From Bacteroides sp. (GTDB lineage: Bacteria; Bacteroidota; Bacteroidia; Bacteroidales; Muribaculaceae): a stretch of 64,000 nucleotides of DNA. Where the stretch lies: NCBI GenBank assembly GCA_014802325.1, contig JAAVCK010000021.1, positions 1 through 64,000 of the forward strand. The letters run 5' to 3'. The notes under the pieces were generated by a model. That model saw only the letters and a list, made by a program, of their open reading frames with translations. It did not search any database and was not told the origin of the DNA. The position numbers and the translations under genes were made by a program. Below are positions 16,091 to 25,391 of the stretch, one piece after another (the first letter of the stretch is position 1; every line of letters begins with the position of its first letter).

Positions 16091-18278
16091 ATCGTATGAA
16101 GAGCAACTCGCGGTATTTGGGCAGAGGCCACATCTCGTTGTCGACCATCAGCTCCAGTTTGTCGATGTGGTGGCGTATGGTCTCAAGGCAAGGCGCTACA
16201 TTGAGTGAATAGGCCATTGCCTTCTCGCGCTCGTTGGTGATACGGTTGGCCTCCTTGCGTGCCTGCACCATGCGTGCCACCTCGGTCTTGATAAAGCGGC
16301 AGTGGTTCATGATGGTTTCCACTGTGTCGGCATCCATTTCCGAAAGCTCCTCACCTTTCTTACCGGGGAAGAGATTACGTATCTTCACCATATTGTCGAG
16401 CAGTATCGACATATAGCGGGTAGCCACGGGAAGGATATGGTTGATGGCAAGGTCGCCGAGCACACGGGCTTCGATCTGAATCTTCTTGGTATACATCTCC
16501 CACTTCACTTCATTGCGTGCTTCGAGTTCCACGGGGGTCATCACGCCGGTCTTGGTAAACATCTCTACCGACGAGGGGCGAAGGTAGGCATCAAACATCA
16601 GCACGGGATTGGTCTCGCAATCGAGTCCGCGGCGGGCAGCCTCGACTTTCCATTCATCGGAGTAACCGTTGCCGTCGAAATGTATGGGACTCGACTGCTG
16701 GAGTAGCGAGCGTATCTCAGCAAGGAGGGCGTGAGTAAGGTTTTCGCCGGCTTCGAGACGGGCATCCACCTTATTCTTAAATTCGGTAAGCTGTTCGGCC
16801 ACCGCGGCATTGAGGGCTATCATGGCCGAGGCGCAGTTGGCGCTCGAACCCACGGCGCGGAACTCAAAGCGGTTGCCGGTGAAAGCGAAGGGCGACGTGC
16901 GGTTGCGGTCGGTATTATCAATCATGAGCTGAGGTATCTGGGGAAGGTCGAGCGAAAGCTGTTCCTTTCCACCGATAGCCACGAGTTCGTCGTTATCTGA
17001 CTTCTCGATCTTCGAGAGGATTTCCGCAAGCTGAGAGCCTGTGAAGATTGAGATGATGGCAGGAGGTGCCTCGTTGGCGCCGAGACGATGGGTATTTGTA
17101 GCCGACATGATCGAAGCCTTCAGAAGGGCATTGTGGCGGTGAACGGCTGCCATAACGTTGGCCACAAAAGTGATAAACTGGAGATTGTCGGTAGGAGTCT
17201 TACCGGGGGCGAAAAGAAGAGTGCCGGTATCGGTCGAGAGGCTCCAGTTGTTATGCTTGCCAGAGCCATTGATGCCTGCGAAAGGCTTCTCGTGGAGCAG
17301 CACGCGGAAATTATGACGGCGTGCCACCTCGCCCATCACCGACATGATGAGCATGTTGTGGTCGTTGGCGAGGTTAGTTTCCTCATATATTGGTGCAAAC
17401 TCAAACTGGTTGGGTGCTACCTCATTATGGCGTGTCTTCAAGGGGATACCTAACTTATGAGCCTCGATTTCAAGATCAAGCATGAAAGCCTGCACTCGCG
17501 AGGGTATAGCACCAAAATAATGGTCGTCGAGCTGCTGGTTTTTTGCCGATTCATGACCCATGAGGGTGCGGCCGGTCATCACCAGGTCAGGACGGGCATC
17601 GTAGAGCGCTTCATCGACAAGGAAGTATTCCTGCTCCCATCCGAGATTAGACTGCACGTGTTTCACATCCTTGTCAAAGTATCGGGACACGGCAGTACCG
17701 GCCTTATCCACAGCTGCGAGCGCGCGGAGGAGCGGAGTCTTGTAGTCGAGCGATTCGCCGGTATATGAAATAAAGATGGTGGGAATACACAAGGTATTCT
17801 CCATTATGAATGCGGGCGATGAAATATCCCAGGCCGAGTAGCCGCGAGCCTCGAAGGTGTTGCGGATACCGCCGTTGGGGAAGCTCGACGCGTCGGGCTC
17901 CTGCTGCACGAGGAGTTTGCCTGAAAATTCTTCCACGATACCGCCCTTTCCGTTGTGTTCCACGAAAGCGTCATGTTTCTCGGCAGTCGTTTCGGTTAGA
18001 GGCTGAAACCAGTGTGTATAGTGGCGTGCACCATTGTCGATGGCCCACTGCTTCATGCCGGCGGCTACACTGTCGGCGATAGCTAAAGGCAGAGGTTTCT
18101 TATTGTCGATAGCATCGACAAGAGCACGATAGGTGTCGAGTGGAAGATACTCATACATTTTCGCGCGGTTAAACACATGTTCTCCGTAGTAGGTCTCGGG
18201 GCGTTCGGCAGGGATTTCCACCGGAACGGCCTTGCGGTTGGAGGCCTCTTCTACGACCTTGAATCTGAGACTTGACAT
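16089..18278 (-). CDS. glnN: Glutamine synthetase, type III
   Basis: The 729-residue protein is a type III glutamine synthetase, which makes glutamine from glutamate, ammonia and ATP in a double-ring dodecamer. The length is typical (about 700-730). Family stretches include RHNEVAPNQFEFAPIYEE, LLHEKPFAGINGSGKHNNWS and NRTSPFAFTGNRFEFRAVGS. These supply the glutamate- and ATP-binding residues. It lies 37 nt after dapL and probably belongs to a dapF-dapL-glnN transcript. That arrangement links nitrogen assimilation to the aminotransferase step of lysine/meso-DAP synthesis. Confidence 0.95.
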   Translation of the reverse strand: MSSLRFKVVEEASNRKAVPVEIPAERPETYYGEHVFNRAKMYEYLPLDTYRALVDAIDNKKPLPLAIADSVAAGMKQWAIDNGARHYTHWFQPLTETTAEKHDAFVEHNGKGGIVEEFSGKLLVQQEPDASSFPNGGIRNTFEARGYSAWDISSPAFIMENTLCIPTIFISYTGESLDYKTPLLRALAAVDKAGTAVSRYFDKDVKHVQSNLGWEQEYFLVDEALYDARPDLVMTGRTLMGHESAKNQQLDDHYFGAIPSRVQAFMLDLEIEAHKLGIPLKTRHNEVAPNQFEFAPIYEETNLANDHNMLIMSVMGEVARRHNFRVLLHEKPFAGINGSGKHNNWSLSTDTGTLLFAPGKTPTDNLQFITFVANVMAAVHRHNALLKASIMSATNTHRLGANEAPPAIISIFTGSQLAEILSKIEKSDNDELVAIGGKEQLSLDLPQIPQLMIDNTDRNRTSPFAFTGNRFEFRAVGSSANCASAMIALNAAVAEQLTEFKNKVDARLEAGENLTHALLAEIRSLLQQSSPIHFDGNGYSDEWKVEAARRGLDCETNPVLMFDAYLRPSSVEMFTKTGVMTPVELEARNEVKWEMYTKKIQIEARVLGDLAINHILPVATRYMSILLDNMVKIRNLFPGKKGEELSEMDADTVETIMNHCRFIKTEVARMVQARKEANRITNEREKAMAYSLNVAPCLETIRHHIDKLELMVDNEMWPLPKYRELLFIR

Positions 18279-18315
18279 AAATTCGTTCGGTTTTTGAGGA
18301 TTGTATGGTGTATTA

Positions 18316-19548
18316 TTATTTTACATTTTCGGCCATGCGTGCGGCGGCACGTATGGTGTTTTCACGGGTATTGAAAGCAGTGAGTCTGACGTAGCCTTCG
18401 CCCGACGGACCGAATCCGGCCCCCGGCGTGGTGACTATGCCGTGGCGGTGGAGAAGCTGAGTGAAAAATTCGCGCGAGGTCAGTCCGTCGGGAGTCTTAA
18501 CCCAAAGATACGGCGAGTCGACACCGCCCCACACTTTCAGTCCGCTCGCGCTGATGCTCTCGCGCAGCAGACGTGCATTTTCAAGATAATAGTTCACTCC
18601 GTCGGCCACACTCTTGCGCCCCTCGGGGGTATACAGAGCTGCTCCGGCACACTGCGACACATATGAAGCGCCGTTGAATTTCGTGGTCTGGCGGCGCAGC
18701 CACAGGCGGTGGAGGCTCACGGGATTACCGTCGCACTCAAGCCCCACAAGCGTATGGGGCATCACGGTATAGCCCAGTCTCAGACCGGTGAATCCGGCCG
18801 TCTTGGAGAAACTGCGAAACTCTATGGCCACTTCGCGCGCACCCGGCAACTCGTAGATGGAGCGGGGTACGTCGGCCGACGTGACATAAGCCTCGTAAGC
18901 GGCATCGAATATCAGCAGCGAACCGTGTTGGCGGCAATAGTCGACCCACGGCTGCAACTGCGCCCGTGTGAGCGTAGTGCCGGTAGGATTGTTGGGGTAG
19001 CAGAGATATATCACGTCGACTTTCTCCTCGGGCAGCCGGGGCACAAAGCCGTTGTCTTCAGTCACGGGGATATACACCAGCCGACTCCAGCGCCCGTCGG
19101 GGCCGAGTGTGCCGGCGCGGCCGGCCATCACCGACGTATCCACATATACGGGATACACCGGATCGGTCACCGCTACACGCGCGTCAGCCGATATTATATC
19201 GCCTATATTTCCTATATCGCTCTTGGCGCCGTCGCTTATGAAAATTTCGTCGGGGCTCACGTCGATGCCCCGCGAGCGATAGTCGCCTTCAGCTATGGCC
19301 TCACGTAGAAATCTGTGACCCTGCTCCGGACCGTAGCCGCGAAATGTCTCGGCGCGGCTCAGTCGCTCGGCCGCTTCGTGGATAGCCCGGATGGCCGGCT
19401 CGCAAAGTGGCTGCGTCACATCGCCTATGCCCATCCTTATTATATCCACCTCAGGATGGGCGGCAGCAAAATCGCTTACTATCCGGGCTATCTCGCTGAA
19501 GAGATAACTGCCCGGCAGCTTGCAATAGTCAGAATTTACCTTAAGCAT
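18316..19548 (-). CDS. dapL: LL-diaminopimelate aminotransferase
   Basis: The 410-residue PLP enzyme belongs to the class I/II aminotransferases. It carries out the single-step DapL conversion of tetrahydrodipicolinate and glutamate to LL-2,6-diaminopimelate, bypassing succinylated intermediates. The PLP lysine is in FRSFSKTAGFTGLRLGY. Other family marks are the N-terminal YLFSEIARIV and the IRMGIGDVTQPLCEP segment. It lies 48 nt after dapF, whose product epimerises the DapL product, so the two are consecutive enzymes from one transcript. Confidence 0.94.
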   Translation of the reverse strand: MLKVNSDYCKLPGSYLFSEIARIVSDFAAAHPEVDIIRMGIGDVTQPLCEPAIRAIHEAAERLSRAETFRGYGPEQGHRFLREAIAEGDYRSRGIDVSPDEIFISDGAKSDIGNIGDIISADARVAVTDPVYPVYVDTSVMAGRAGTLGPDGRWSRLVYIPVTEDNGFVPRLPEEKVDVIYLCYPNNPTGTTLTRAQLQPWVDYCRQHGSLLIFDAAYEAYVTSADVPRSIYELPGAREVAIEFRSFSKTAGFTGLRLGYTVMPHTLVGLECDGNPVSLHRLWLRRQTTKFNGASYVSQCAGAALYTPEGRKSVADGVNYYLENARLLRESISASGLKVWGGVDSPYLWVKTPDGLTSREFFTQLLHRHGIVTTPGAGFGPSGEGYVRLTAFNTRENTIRAAARMAENVK

Positions 19549-19596
19549 AATGTGTACCTGTGATTAATTTGAGTTGTATTGATATATATATTGAAA

Positions 19597-20484
19597 CTAT
19601 GTGTTACGTTTGTTTGCAGGTATTATATCCCGGTCAAGTTCATACTCGCCGGTAAATACTGTGGTGGCCGGGCCGGTCATCATCACATGGCCGTCAGGCG
19701 CTATCTCCACTTCAAGGTCGCCTCCAAGCAGATGCACGGTCACATTCCTGTCGGTCAGTCCGGCTTCATGACAAGCCACCACCGAGGCACACGCCCCCGT
19801 GCCGCAGGCCATAGTCTCGCCCGAACCGCGCTCCCACACTCTCATGGTGATTTCATCACGCGAATTTACTTCCACAAATTCTATATTGGCGCGGTCGGGC
19901 CACATGGCATGGCGCTCAAGCATCGGACCGAGCCGGTCAACGGGCGTAGACTCATCTACGCGATCCATCACCACCACACCATGAGGATTGCCCATCGACA
20001 CAGCCGACAGAAGCACCTCGCTGTCGCCTACCCTTACCGGCTGGCGACTCATGCGCTCGCCTGGGTAATCTACTCGCACAAGCGCTGGCTCCCATACGGG
20101 CAGCCCCATGTCCACAGTCACCTGCTCCACCTTATCGGTGGCAGGGTCTATAATAAGCGAAAGCACCTTGATACCGGCGAGGGTCTCAAGGTGTATCGGG
20201 TTTGCGTCAGAGAGTTTGAAGTCGTGAATGTACTTGGCTACGCATCGGCTACCGTTGCCACACATCTTAGCTTCGGAGCCGTCGGCGTTGAAGATGCGCA
20301 TCTTGAAGTCGGCTATGTCTGACGGCATGATGAGTATTATGCCGTCGCCGCCTACGCCGGTGTGTCGGTCGCTCATCAGGCGCGAGAGGGAGGGGAGGTC
20401 GACCGGACACGACTCCATACAGTTGATATAGATGTAGTCGTTGCCGATGCCATGCATCTTGGTGAAATGAACCTTTGATTTCAT
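19597..20484 (-). CDS. dapF: Diaminopimelate epimerase
   Basis: The protein converts LL-DAP to meso-DAP for peptidoglycan and lysine. The two catalytic cysteines are in NGSRCVAKY (about residue 80) and ACGTGACASVVA (about residue 220), and the N-terminus has the usual KMHGIGNDYIYI. The ORF track starts at 20508, but that codon lies at the predicted transcription start. The ATG at 20484 (MKSKVHFTKMHG) gives 295 residues and fits the family. It is the first gene of the dapF-dapL-glnN unit. Confidence 0.94.
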   Translation of the reverse strand: MKSKVHFTKMHGIGNDYIYINCMESCPVDLPSLSRLMSDRHTGVGGDGIILIMPSDIADFKMRIFNADGSEAKMCGNGSRCVAKYIHDFKLSDANPIHLETLAGIKVLSLIIDPATDKVEQVTVDMGLPVWEPALVRVDYPGERMSRQPVRVGDSEVLLSAVSMGNPHGVVVMDRVDESTPVDRLGPMLERHAMWPDRANIEFVEVNSRDEITMRVWERGSGETMACGTGACASVVACHEAGLTDRNVTVHLLGGDLEVEIAPDGHVMMTGPATTVFTGEYELDRDIIPANKRNT

Positions 20485-20512
20485 CGTCGGTCGATTGAAT
20501 ATATTCACCCCG

Positions 20513-20542
20513 CAAAGGTACTACTTTTTCTCGTAAATCCAA
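20513..20542 (-). promoter_or_regulatory. Promoter of dapF-dapL-glnN
   Basis: On the minus strand TTG (20542-20540), a 19-nt spacer and TACCTTTG (20520-20513) fit the -33/-7 consensus. Transcription should start near 20507. Confidence 0.75.
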
Positions 20543-20643
20543 CTATCGCCCCCAAAATAATTCCATCATACGTTTTTTAAAGCATCCTTCGGGAGGCAGA
20601 GCAACGGACGTCGATAAAATTTCCCCGTTCGGAAAAAATTTCG

Positions 20644-20651
20644 TACCTTTG
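20644..20651 (+). promoter_or_regulatory. -7 box directly before the lptF/G-type gene
   Basis: TACCTTTG ends 7 nt before the ATG at 20659, so the transcript would start almost on the initiation codon. The -33 region is not clear. Confidence 0.6.
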
Positions 20652-20658
20652 CGGCTCT

Positions 20659-22569
20659 ATGTTAGGACTCAAGCGAATGGACCGGTTCATGCTTCAGAGC
20701 TTTCTGCCTCTGTTTGTCATGACGTTTCTGATTTGCCTCTTCATCGTGCTGATGCAGTTTTTATGGCGCTTCATCGACGATCTTGTAGGCAAAGGGCTTG
20801 GTATTGAAGTAATTGCCGAGCTGTTTTTCTATGCGGCGCTCACCATGATTCCCATGGCTCTGCCGCTCGCCATACTGCTGGCTTCGCTTATGACGTTCGG
20901 CAATCTGGGCGAGCAGTTTGAACTCACGGCCATGAAAGCGGCGGGTGTGTCGCTGCTGCGTTCGATGATGCCGCTCACGGTGCTCATGGTGTTTATAGCC
21001 ATAGGTGCGTTTTTCTTCCAGAACAATGTGTTGCCCGTAGCGCAGACCAAGATGTGGACTCTTCTCTACTCGATGCGTCAGAAGTCGCCGGAGCTGGAGA
21101 TTCCCGAAGGGGTGTTTTATGATCAGGTGCCCGGCTATAACTTCTACGTGACCGAAAAAAATCAGGAGACCGGTATGCTCTACGGCATGATGATCTACGA
21201 TATATCAAAGGGTTTCGAGAACAGTTCGATAATACTGGCCGACTCCGGACGTCTGGCTTTCACGCCCGATAAGGAGCACTTGTATCTGAAGCTGTGGAAC
21301 GGAGAATCGTTTGAAAACCTCAAAGACGCCGCCACGGGTATGAAAAACGTGCCATACCGACGGGAATCGTTTGATGTCAAAGAGATTATGATGAGCTTCG
21401 ACGCCAACTTCAACCGTATGGACGAGCAGGGTATGCGCAGCCAGTATGTCGGAAAAAATTACTCTGAGCTACGCGCCACGATCGACTCCGTGTCGCGCAC
21501 CATCGACACACTCTCGCATCAATACGGCACGTCGCTTCGCGAAGAGCGCTTCTTCAATCTCTCGCGCACGGTAAGCGTGCCCACCGACTCGGGCATCGCC
21601 ACCCGCGTACGCGCTGATGTGGTGCTGACCGCTCCGCTCAACATCGACTCGATATTCCGCGGCGCCAACAGCGAGATGACACGCACATATCTCGAACAGG
21701 CCCTCAACAAGGCCCGGCGCATGAAGCAGGAATATGAATACCGCAGTTTCACGCTTCAGGACGACTGGAAAACCGTGCGCAAACACGGCATCGAACTTCA
21801 GAAGAAATTCACACTCTCGTTTGCCTGCATCATATTCTTCTTTATTGGTGCACCGCTCGGTGCCATCATACGCAAGGGTGGCCTCGGCATGCCGCTGGTA
21901 ATCTCGGTATTCCTCTTCATATTCTATTATATCATCGACAATACCGGCTACAAATTGGCTCGCGACGGAAAGTGGGAGGTATGGCAAGGCATGTGGCTCA
22001 GCGCGGCTGTGCTGCTGCCGCTCGGCATATTCCTCACCTATAAGGCAGTCAATGACTCGGCTGTATTCAACGCCGACGCCTACGCCAACCTTTTCCGAAA
22101 ATTCTTCGGTATCAATGAGGTGCGCAAAATCGAGATGAAGACCGTGATCATGGACGAAGTGGAGACTCCCGTGGCCCTCGACCGCCTTCGCACCCTGCGC
22201 TCCGAGCTTGAAGCCTACACGAAGTCGCAGCAGTTCAAGCCCGGCTATCTTGCCTACTGGACACGAGGCATCGACGTGGATCGGCTGCGCCGTCTGCGCG
22301 ACCGGCTCGAAGCCGACGTGGAATACCTCTCCAACTCACGCAACCGCAGCGTGATACTCAAACTTATGGATATGCCCGTGATTCGAGTCATGGCCCTCCT
22401 GCAACCCGGACGTCCGCGCTGGGCCGGCTGGATAGAAGCTGCCGTGGTGCCCCTGGCTCTCCCCTTGTGGCTTTACGGACGCCGCCTGCTGCGCGAAGTC
22501 AACCACGAGCTCACCACTGCCATCAATGTCACCTCTCAGATTATCGACATCATTTCCACCGATGAATAA
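20659..22569 (+). CDS. LptF/LptG-family lipopolysaccharide export permease
   Basis: The 636-residue protein has three N-terminal membrane helices (about residues 15-115) and a periplasmic beta-jellyroll domain. Three more helices (about 385-460) include FACIIFFFIGAPLGAIIRKGG, the family hallmark. A C-terminal extension of about 150 residues with two more hydrophobic stretches is usual in Bacteroidetes. It extracts lipopolysaccharide from the inner membrane with LptB. Whether it is LptF or LptG cannot be said. The ATG at 20659 is preferred because MLGLKRMDRFMLQSF matches the family N-terminus. It overlaps the next gene by 8 nt. Confidence 0.9.
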   Translation: MLGLKRMDRFMLQSFLPLFVMTFLICLFIVLMQFLWRFIDDLVGKGLGIEVIAELFFYAALTMIPMALPLAILLASLMTFGNLGEQFELTAMKAAGVSLLRSMMPLTVLMVFIAIGAFFFQNNVLPVAQTKMWTLLYSMRQKSPELEIPEGVFYDQVPGYNFYVTEKNQETGMLYGMMIYDISKGFENSSIILADSGRLAFTPDKEHLYLKLWNGESFENLKDAATGMKNVPYRRESFDVKEIMMSFDANFNRMDEQGMRSQYVGKNYSELRATIDSVSRTIDTLSHQYGTSLREERFFNLSRTVSVPTDSGIATRVRADVVLTAPLNIDSIFRGANSEMTRTYLEQALNKARRMKQEYEYRSFTLQDDWKTVRKHGIELQKKFTLSFACIIFFFIGAPLGAIIRKGGLGMPLVISVFLFIFYYIIDNTGYKLARDGKWEVWQGMWLSAAVLLPLGIFLTYKAVNDSAVFNADAYANLFRKFFGINEVRKIEMKTVIMDEVETPVALDRLRTLRSELEAYTKSQQFKPGYLAYWTRGIDVDRLRRLRDRLEADVEYLSNSRNRSVILKLMDMPVIRVMALLQPGRPRWAGWIEAAVVPLALPLWLYGRRLLREVNHELTTAINVTSQIIDIISTDE

Positions 22570-24538
22570 ATACCTTCTCTCGCTCGCCGCACTGCTCATA
22601 GCAGTCATGGCCGTCCACGCCAAAAAGCCGTTGACGGTAGAACCGTCATATGCATGGGAGGCGCGCGCACCGCTCGGCATAAGGTATCACGCCACCATCG
22701 ACACTCTGCTACATAATTACTACCTCACCGCTGTGCCTCAGGACTATTCTCCGGCCGTGGCTCTTACCGGTAATCTCGGCGGAGCTACCATGAACATGGT
22801 GTATATGGATCGCGAGCCGCAGAGCGATTTCTTTCCGCAGGATGCTCTTCGCCATTGGCTTCCGAGCCCCGACTCACACAAGTTTTACAACACCCGCATC
22901 CCCATGACCTTGGTGAGCTACCTCACCGGCGGAGGGCAGCAGACCTCGGCCGACCGTCTTACAGGTGTATTCTCGGGCAATGCCGGGCCTCGCTGGCAGG
23001 TGGGCGCGAATATCGACTTCATCTACTCCAAAGGTAGCTACAATTATCAGGCCGCAAAGTCACTCGTATGGGGTCTGTCGACCTCCTATATGGGCGACCG
23101 ATATGAATTGCAGGCTTTTTTTAATCACCACAATGTAGTCAACAAGGAAAACGGCGGTATCACCGACGACCTCTACATCATCGACCCGGCACAGCTCCAG
23201 GGTGGTGTGTCGACCATCGAGCCTAAGTCGATACCCACATATCTCTCGGCAGCGCACAACCGTGTCAAAGGCTCTGACCTGATGATCAACAACCGCTACA
23301 AGGTGGGATTCTGGGACGAGACCCGCGACGAGAACGACTCGGTAATAGCCCGCACCTACGTGCCGGTGACAAGTTTCATATGGACGCTCCAGTACAACGA
23401 CGGCAAACATAAGTTTATCAACACCAGCGCATCAGAAGATCAGTCATACTGGCCCAATCACTACCAGGGGCTGACGGGCACAAACGAAAGCGGCAGCTAC
23501 AGCAAACTGTCAAACACTTTAGGCGTGGCGCTCCTCGAAGGCTTTAACCGCTGGGCCAAGGCCGGTATCACCTTATATGGCCGCCACACTCTGCTCCGAT
23601 ATCATCAGATGCCCGACACCATGCCTCTTACCGCAGCCGACGGTCGTCCCGAAGATCTGACACCGTGGCCTTTCGACTACCGGCTGCCCGAAAAGTATTC
23701 CGACAATAATATACATGTGGGCGGACGACTCACCAAGCAGAAGGGCGCGATACTGACCTACGACGCCGGCGTGGAATTCGGCCTACTCGGCCGATGTCTG
23801 GGCGATGTGGTGGTGGACGGTAACATTTCAACCCGCTTCCCGCTGCTGCGCGACACTGTGACCATCACAGCCTACGGAGATTTCAAAAATCAGGCTCCCC
23901 CATATCTCACCGAAGTATATCAGAGCAATCACTACGTGTGGCACAACGATTTCAGTAAGATACGCACCTACCGCGTAGGCGGCTCGCTCGACTTCCCATT
24001 CACCCGCACCCGCATCGACATAGGTATCGAGAATATTCAAAACCACATATATTTCGGTCCGGAAGGCACTCCGGTACAATATGGCGGCAACGTGCAGATA
24101 TTCTCGGCCAGACTCGAACAGAATTTCAAACTCGGTATACTCCACCTCTACAACCGGGCCGTATTTCAGACCAGCACACGCGAGGAGGTGATACCGCTCC
24201 CGAAATTCGCCATTTACTCCAATCTATATCTGCTTTTCCGCGTGGCGCGCGTGCTTCACGTGCAGATGGGTGTCGACTGCGACTACTACACGGCATATTA
24301 CGCACCCGAATATCAGCCTGCCACCATGACATTCCGCAATCAGCGCGAAATCAAGTGCGGCAACTACCCCTTTATGAATGTCTACGCCAACTTCAAGCTG
24401 TCGAAAGCCCGCTTCTTCGTGCTATATTCACACTTCAACCGCGGCCTCATAGGCGGCAACAATTATTTCTCAATGCCCCACTACCCGATGAATCCGTCGC
24501 AGTTCAGGGTGGGCGTATCGATTGACTTCGCCAACTGA
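22562..24538 (+). CDS. Putative porin (PF14121-like outer-membrane beta-barrel)
   Basis: The 658-residue protein has a clear signal peptide (MNKYLLSLAALLIAVMAVHA) and no plug domain. The rest is rich in amphipathic beta-strands ending with the C-terminal strand FRVGVSIDFAN, as in Bacteroidetes putative porins. The ORF track start (22526) lies well inside lptF/G. The ATG at 22562, whose signal peptide is complete, is used instead and overlaps the lptF/G stop. Its substrate is unknown. Coupling to an LPS exporter suggests an envelope role. Confidence 0.82.
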   Translation: MNKYLLSLAALLIAVMAVHAKKPLTVEPSYAWEARAPLGIRYHATIDTLLHNYYLTAVPQDYSPAVALTGNLGGATMNMVYMDREPQSDFFPQDALRHWLPSPDSHKFYNTRIPMTLVSYLTGGGQQTSADRLTGVFSGNAGPRWQVGANIDFIYSKGSYNYQAAKSLVWGLSTSYMGDRYELQAFFNHHNVVNKENGGITDDLYIIDPAQLQGGVSTIEPKSIPTYLSAAHNRVKGSDLMINNRYKVGFWDETRDENDSVIARTYVPVTSFIWTLQYNDGKHKFINTSASEDQSYWPNHYQGLTGTNESGSYSKLSNTLGVALLEGFNRWAKAGITLYGRHTLLRYHQMPDTMPLTAADGRPEDLTPWPFDYRLPEKYSDNNIHVGGRLTKQKGAILTYDAGVEFGLLGRCLGDVVVDGNISTRFPLLRDTVTITAYGDFKNQAPPYLTEVYQSNHYVWHNDFSKIRTYRVGGSLDFPFTRTRIDIGIENIQNHIYFGPEGTPVQYGGNVQIFSARLEQNFKLGILHLYNRAVFQTSTREEVIPLPKFAIYSNLYLLFRVARVLHVQMGVDCDYYTAYYAPEYQPATMTFRNQREIKCGNYPFMNVYANFKLSKARFFVLYSHFNRGLIGGNNYFSMPHYPMNPSQFRVGVSIDFAN

Positions 24539-24566
24539 CCTACAACATCACCTTATATCTCATACC

Positions 24567-25388
24567 ATGGCCCGACAACTTCCACCTCTCAATCCGCGCC
24601 TGCGCTGGATACTCCCGGCTCTGCTCGTTATGGCGGTAGGCGTGATGATAATGGCACGCACGTGCACTCGCGAGTTTCCACCTTCACGCAGCGATTTCTT
24701 TCCCGCTTCGGGCGACACGCTCAACATAGCCATCGACTACTCACCTATGTCGCTTTACCGCTACGACGACACGCTTGGCGGCTTCAACTACGATCTGGTA
24801 CGCATGGTGGGCGACAGCCTGCGACGCCCGCTGAAGTTCCACCCCATAGTATCGCTTGCCAAGGCAGTAGAAGGCCTCTCGGCCGGTCGCTACGACATCA
24901 TCGTGGCGCCTACACCCGTCACAGCGTCCTATCGCTCGCGTTATCGCTTTACCGAACCTGTCTACGTTGACCGTCAGGTACTCGTCACGCTCGATACCAC
25001 TATCACCTCGCAGCTCAATCTCGCAGGGCAGCACATACGCGTGATGGCCGGCTCGCCTGTAGCCGACCGACTTGCCAACCTCTCTCGCGAGATAGGCGAA
25101 TCAATCTATGTGGAACTCGACTCGGTCAACGGACCCGAACAGCTGTTTATCCTCGCCGCGTCGGGTGAAATACCCATGGCTGTGGTAGATCTTCACACCG
25201 CACGGCTCATGACATCGCGTTATCCGGCCATCGACCTGTCGACCGCTGTGTCGTTCAATCAATTTCAGTCATGGATCATGCTCCCCGACAGCGCCGACGC
25301 CACAGCGCCCGCCATCGACTCTACGCTGCGCATCATCAAGCAGTCGCCATTATACCCCGCACTTCTCCGCCGCTACGGCCTGGAATAG
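24567..25388 (+). CDS. Membrane-anchored type 3 solute-binding protein
   Basis: The 273-residue protein has an N-terminal membrane anchor (WILPALLVMAVGVMIMA) and then an SBP_bac_3 domain. That domain shows LNIAIDYSPMSLYRYDDTLGGFNYDLVRMVGDSL and GRYDIIVAPTPVTASYRSRYRFTEPVYVDRQVLV. It resembles the binding half of MltF-type proteins but lacks a transglycosylase domain. No ABC permease is nearby, so it may sense rather than transport. The start was moved from 24522 to the ATG at 24567 to avoid overlapping the porin. Confidence 0.8.
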   Translation: MARQLPPLNPRLRWILPALLVMAVGVMIMARTCTREFPPSRSDFFPASGDTLNIAIDYSPMSLYRYDDTLGGFNYDLVRMVGDSLRRPLKFHPIVSLAKAVEGLSAGRYDIIVAPTPVTASYRSRYRFTEPVYVDRQVLVTLDTTITSQLNLAGQHIRVMAGSPVADRLANLSREIGESIYVELDSVNGPEQLFILAASGEIPMAVVDLHTARLMTSRYPAIDLSTAVSFNQFQSWIMLPDSADATAPAIDSTLRIIKQSPLYPALLRRYGLE

Positions 25389-25391
25389 ACC

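Noticed and set aside
19579-20322. 247-aa plus-strand ORF
   Set aside because: Antisense to dapF, whose catalytic cysteine motifs are intact.
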